In this document: positions 5,692 to 6,949 of the stretch, in pieces
How positions within the stretch are numbered: position 1 is the first letter of the stretch
Layout of the letters: each line of letters starts with the position of its first letter
NCBI GenBank assembly: GCA_002298885.1
Contig: DBMK01000159.1
Span: 1-6,949 of the forward strand
Source of the DNA: Anaerolineaceae bacterium UBA700
Lineage (GTDB): Bacteria; Chloroflexota; Anaerolineae; Anaerolineales; Anaerolineaceae
DNA length: 6,949 nt
Reading direction: 5' to 3'
Notes under the pieces: generated by a model
Told to the model about the DNA's origin: nothing
The model's database searches: none
The model's input: only the letters and a program-made list of their open reading frames with translations
Program-made: the position numbers and the translations under genes

Positions 5692-6351
5692 ATGAAACAC
5701 ATGCTTGAAAGAGAAAAGAAGGCTCATACGATGCGCTGGCTCGGCGCCTTTGCGATCCTTAGCCTGGCGCTGGCAGCCTGCGCCCCTGCCGCCCCGGCGG
5801 CAACTGACACTGCCGTACCGAGTGACACGCCGGCCGTGACCGACACTACAGCCCCGGTCACCACCGATACCTTAGCCGTGACGGATACCCCGGCGATGAC
5901 CGACACGCCGGCTGCAACTTCAGCGATGACCGATACGCCAGCAGCGACCTCGGCAACGATGGAAGCCACGGCTACCGGCCCTGGCTACGGCAGCGGCGGA
6001 GCGACGAACACGCCAGGCCCAGTGGTTGTAAACATCAGCCAGAATACGTCCTTAGGCAATATCCTGGTGGATGGAGCTGGGATGACGCTGTATAAATACG
6101 CCAACGATACCAGCGGCACCAGCACCTGTAACGCTGCCTGCCTGGCCAACTGGCCGCCGCTGCTGGCAACCAGCGCCGTCACCGCCGGAACTGGGCTGAA
6201 CGCTTCAGACTTCAGTACGGCCATGACCACAGACGGCCGCACGATGGTCACCTACAAAGGTTCGCCCCTGTATTATTTCAAGAATGATACGAAACCCGGC
6301 GACACCAATGGCAACGGCACCGGCGGCGTCTGGTCCGTCGTCGCACCATAG
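5692..6351 (+). CDS. Lipoprotein with paired Yx(FWY)xxD motifs (COG4315 / Lipoprotein_15 type)
   Basis: This 219-residue exported lipoprotein has no known biochemical function. The signal peptide has an unusually long charged N-terminus (KHMLEREKKAHTMR) and ends in lipobox L-A-A-C30. Residues 31 to about 110 are a Thr/Ala/Pro/Asp stalk with T-D-T-P-A repeats. The folded domain (about 115-219) has two copies of the family motif: Y134-K-Y136-A-N-D139 in the first half and Y194-Y-F196-K-N-D199 in the second. Between them are C146 and C150, which could form a disulfide, and the conserved NWPPL (153-157). It ends with the typical GGVWSVVAP. An internal ATG at residue 14 could serve as a shorter start, but the strong Shine-Dalgarno sequence favours 5692. 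It follows the sigma/anti-sigma pair and may be its target; it converges on the nuclease gene. Confidence 0.88.
   Translation: MKHMLEREKKAHTMRWLGAFAILSLALAACAPAAPAATDTAVPSDTPAVTDTTAPVTTDTLAVTDTPAMTDTPAATSAMTDTPAATSATMEATATGPGYGSGGATNTPGPVVVNISQNTSLGNILVDGAGMTLYKYANDTSGTSTCNAACLANWPPLLATSAVTAGTGLNASDFSTAMTTDGRTMVTYKGSPLYYFKNDTKPGDTNGNGTGGVWSVVAP
5893..5952 (+). repeat. Two 30-bp tandem repeats in the lipoprotein stalk
   Basis: Two direct copies (5893-5922 and 5923-5952) each encode A-M-T-D-T-P-A-A-T-S. The copies differ only at scattered, mostly third codon positions, so the duplication is older than recent slippage and the protein sequence has been kept. Partial related T-D-T-P-A units precede them. 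Confidence 0.75.
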
Positions 6352-6357
6352 TTTAAG

Positions 6358-6410
6358 GTGAATAAAAAAAGTCCCGTTCGTCTTCGGCGAGCGGGACTTT
6401 TTTTATTCAC
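6358..6410. terminator. Symmetric bidirectional terminator between convergent genes
   Basis: The outer arms are a perfect 19-bp inverted repeat (6358-6376 with 6392-6410), built from GTGAATA, seven A, then GTCCCG and its complement. The inner part continues pairing and closes with a C(TTCG)G tetraloop around 6382-6387. Both strands read GC-stem then T-run, so it can stop the lipoprotein gene (stop codon 6 bases upstream) and the nuclease gene. The right arm contains the final codons and stop of the nuclease gene. Confidence 0.92.
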
Positions 6411-6867
6411 CAAACAGCTTGAGCCATTCCTCAAGCTCGGCGGCGTTCATCCTCCCCGGACCGGCGGAAGGATCAGAGCGGGAGTCACGCAGAGCGGCCT
6501 GCAGCTCGGCGGCGAACTGCTCGGAGGAGACGATCGTCGCCAGGCGGTTGCGAGCTTCGGCCTGAACCTGGCGGTCGGAGGACACGACCTTCCAGTTGCG
6601 CGCCGCTTTATCCAACTGGTCCAGGCGAGCAACGATCGACTCGTCCGCCGTGCGTCCCTGGCGCACGAAATGGGCGATCACCGTGCCGAGCAGGCGGCGG
6701 CCGGCTCGCCCCGGAGGCGCCTGGTCGAAGAACACCTCCACCCTCTGGCGGCGAACGCGGCTGAACACCTGCAGCATATCCACCAGCCGCTGCTCGTCGT
6801 CGATGCTGGACAGGCTCAGCCCGGCAATCTTCGGGATCAAATTATGCCCATCGATCAAATAGCTCAC
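6403..6867 (-). CDS. YacP/Rae1-like NYN-domain ribonuclease
   Basis: This 154-residue cytoplasmic protein belongs to the PIN-like NYN_YacP family; Bacillus subtilis Rae1 of this family cleaves mRNA within the ribosome A site. Acidic residues sit where the metal-binding cluster is expected: D6 in YLIDGHNL (3-10), D48 in VFFDQAP (45-51), D75 in TADESI (73-78) and D98 in VVSSDRQ (94-100). The C-terminal helix (142-154) ends in EEWLKLFGE. The length fits a single-domain family member. The start is GTG at 6867: the frame is closed by a TAA at 6877-6879 and no ATG lies between. A GAGAGG directly abuts the GTG, too close for normal ribosome binding. The stop codon lies inside the shared terminator. 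The family call is strong; ribosome-dependent cleavage is inferred from the family. Confidence 0.88.
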   Translation of the reverse strand: MSYLIDGHNLIPKIAGLSLSSIDDEQRLVDMLQVFSRVRRQRVEVFFDQAPPGRAGRRLLGTVIAHFVRQGRTADESIVARLDQLDKAARNWKVVSSDRQVQAEARNRLATIVSSEQFAAELQAALRDSRSDPSAGPGRMNAAELEEWLKLFGE

Positions 6868-6879
6868 CCTCTCATTTTA
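6868..6879 (-). promoter_or_regulatory. -10 box of the nuclease gene, near-leaderless
   Basis: The minus strand has TAAAAT at 6879-6874, five of six consensus bases, followed by only 6 bases (GAGAGG) before the GTG start. The transcript would begin at about the start codon. No clear -35 is seen 16-18 bp upstream, so the box is supported mainly by position and consensus. Confidence 0.4.
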
Positions 6880-6905
6880 CATCCAACCATAACTTTTTTG
6901 ATTTC

Positions 6906-6949
6906 GGTAAAATAAAAAAAGATTCCCCACACACCTGCCCTGGCGGGCG
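6906..6949. other. Right-edge noncoding DNA, possible truncated terminator
   Basis: No coding sequence is recognised between the nuclease start and the window end. On the minus strand a G-rich stretch (GTGTGGGGAATC) leads into a run of seven T (6920-6914). This is what the 3' half of an intrinsic terminator would look like for a minus-strand gene beyond the right edge. Its pairing arm is not in the window, apart from a small GCCC/GGGC stem at 6937-6948, so the call is tentative. Confidence 0.25.

Noticed and set aside
6358..6915. A 185-codon plus-strand open frame starting in the terminator
   Set aside because: It starts inside the bidirectional terminator and runs antisense to the YacP-like nuclease, whose motifs are clear.
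1..6949. Insertion sequences, phage genes, tRNA or rRNA genes
   Set aside because: No transposase, integrase, terminal inverted repeats with target duplications, or RNA gene signatures were found; all long coding stretches are explained by the six genes.

Overview
The window is moderately GC-rich and carries six protein-coding genes and no RNA gene, CRISPR array or mobile element. Three of the six are exported lipoproteins in which a lipobox cysteine is followed by a long Thr/Pro/Ala-rich stalk. That style, together with a WD40-repeat lipoprotein and a SigK/RskA-type sigma/anti-sigma pair, suggests a Chloroflexota genome, probably class Anaerolineae. This assignment rests on protein style only and is moderate confidence.

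Left part, minus strand (3409 down to 44): a two-gene operon encodes a lipoprotein alpha/beta-hydrolase of the putative esterase family and, 15 bases downstream, a large WD40 beta-propeller lipoprotein. A strong hairpin at the left edge of the window probably terminates it. Both products should be anchored outside the cytoplasmic membrane.

Middle, plus strand: a GNAT-family acetyltransferase is transcribed divergently from the esterase, and the two share a very short promoter region. It is followed by an ECF sigma factor and its membrane anti-sigma factor (zinc-binding HxxxCxxC motif, one membrane segment, RskA-type outer domain). A strong intrinsic terminator ends this cluster. Next comes a promoter-rich AT-rich leader and a lipoprotein with two copies of the Yx(FWY)xxD motif (COG4315 / Lipoprotein_15 type).

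Right part: the lipoprotein gene converges on a minus-strand YacP/Rae1-like NYN-domain nuclease gene. The two share a perfectly symmetric bidirectional terminator that includes the last codons of the nuclease gene.

Most interesting inference: the region in front of the sigma gene and the region in front of the Yx(FWY)xxD lipoprotein gene share an 18-of-23-base match overlapping a -10-like element. This suggests an autoregulated sigma/anti-sigma pair controlling the adjacent lipoprotein, in the manner of mycobacterial SigK/RskA and MPT70/83. In addition, three genes (sigma factor, nuclease, probably the acetyltransferase) have a -10-like box only 6 to 9 bases before the start codon and no usable Shine-Dalgarno sequence, which suggests leaderless mRNAs.
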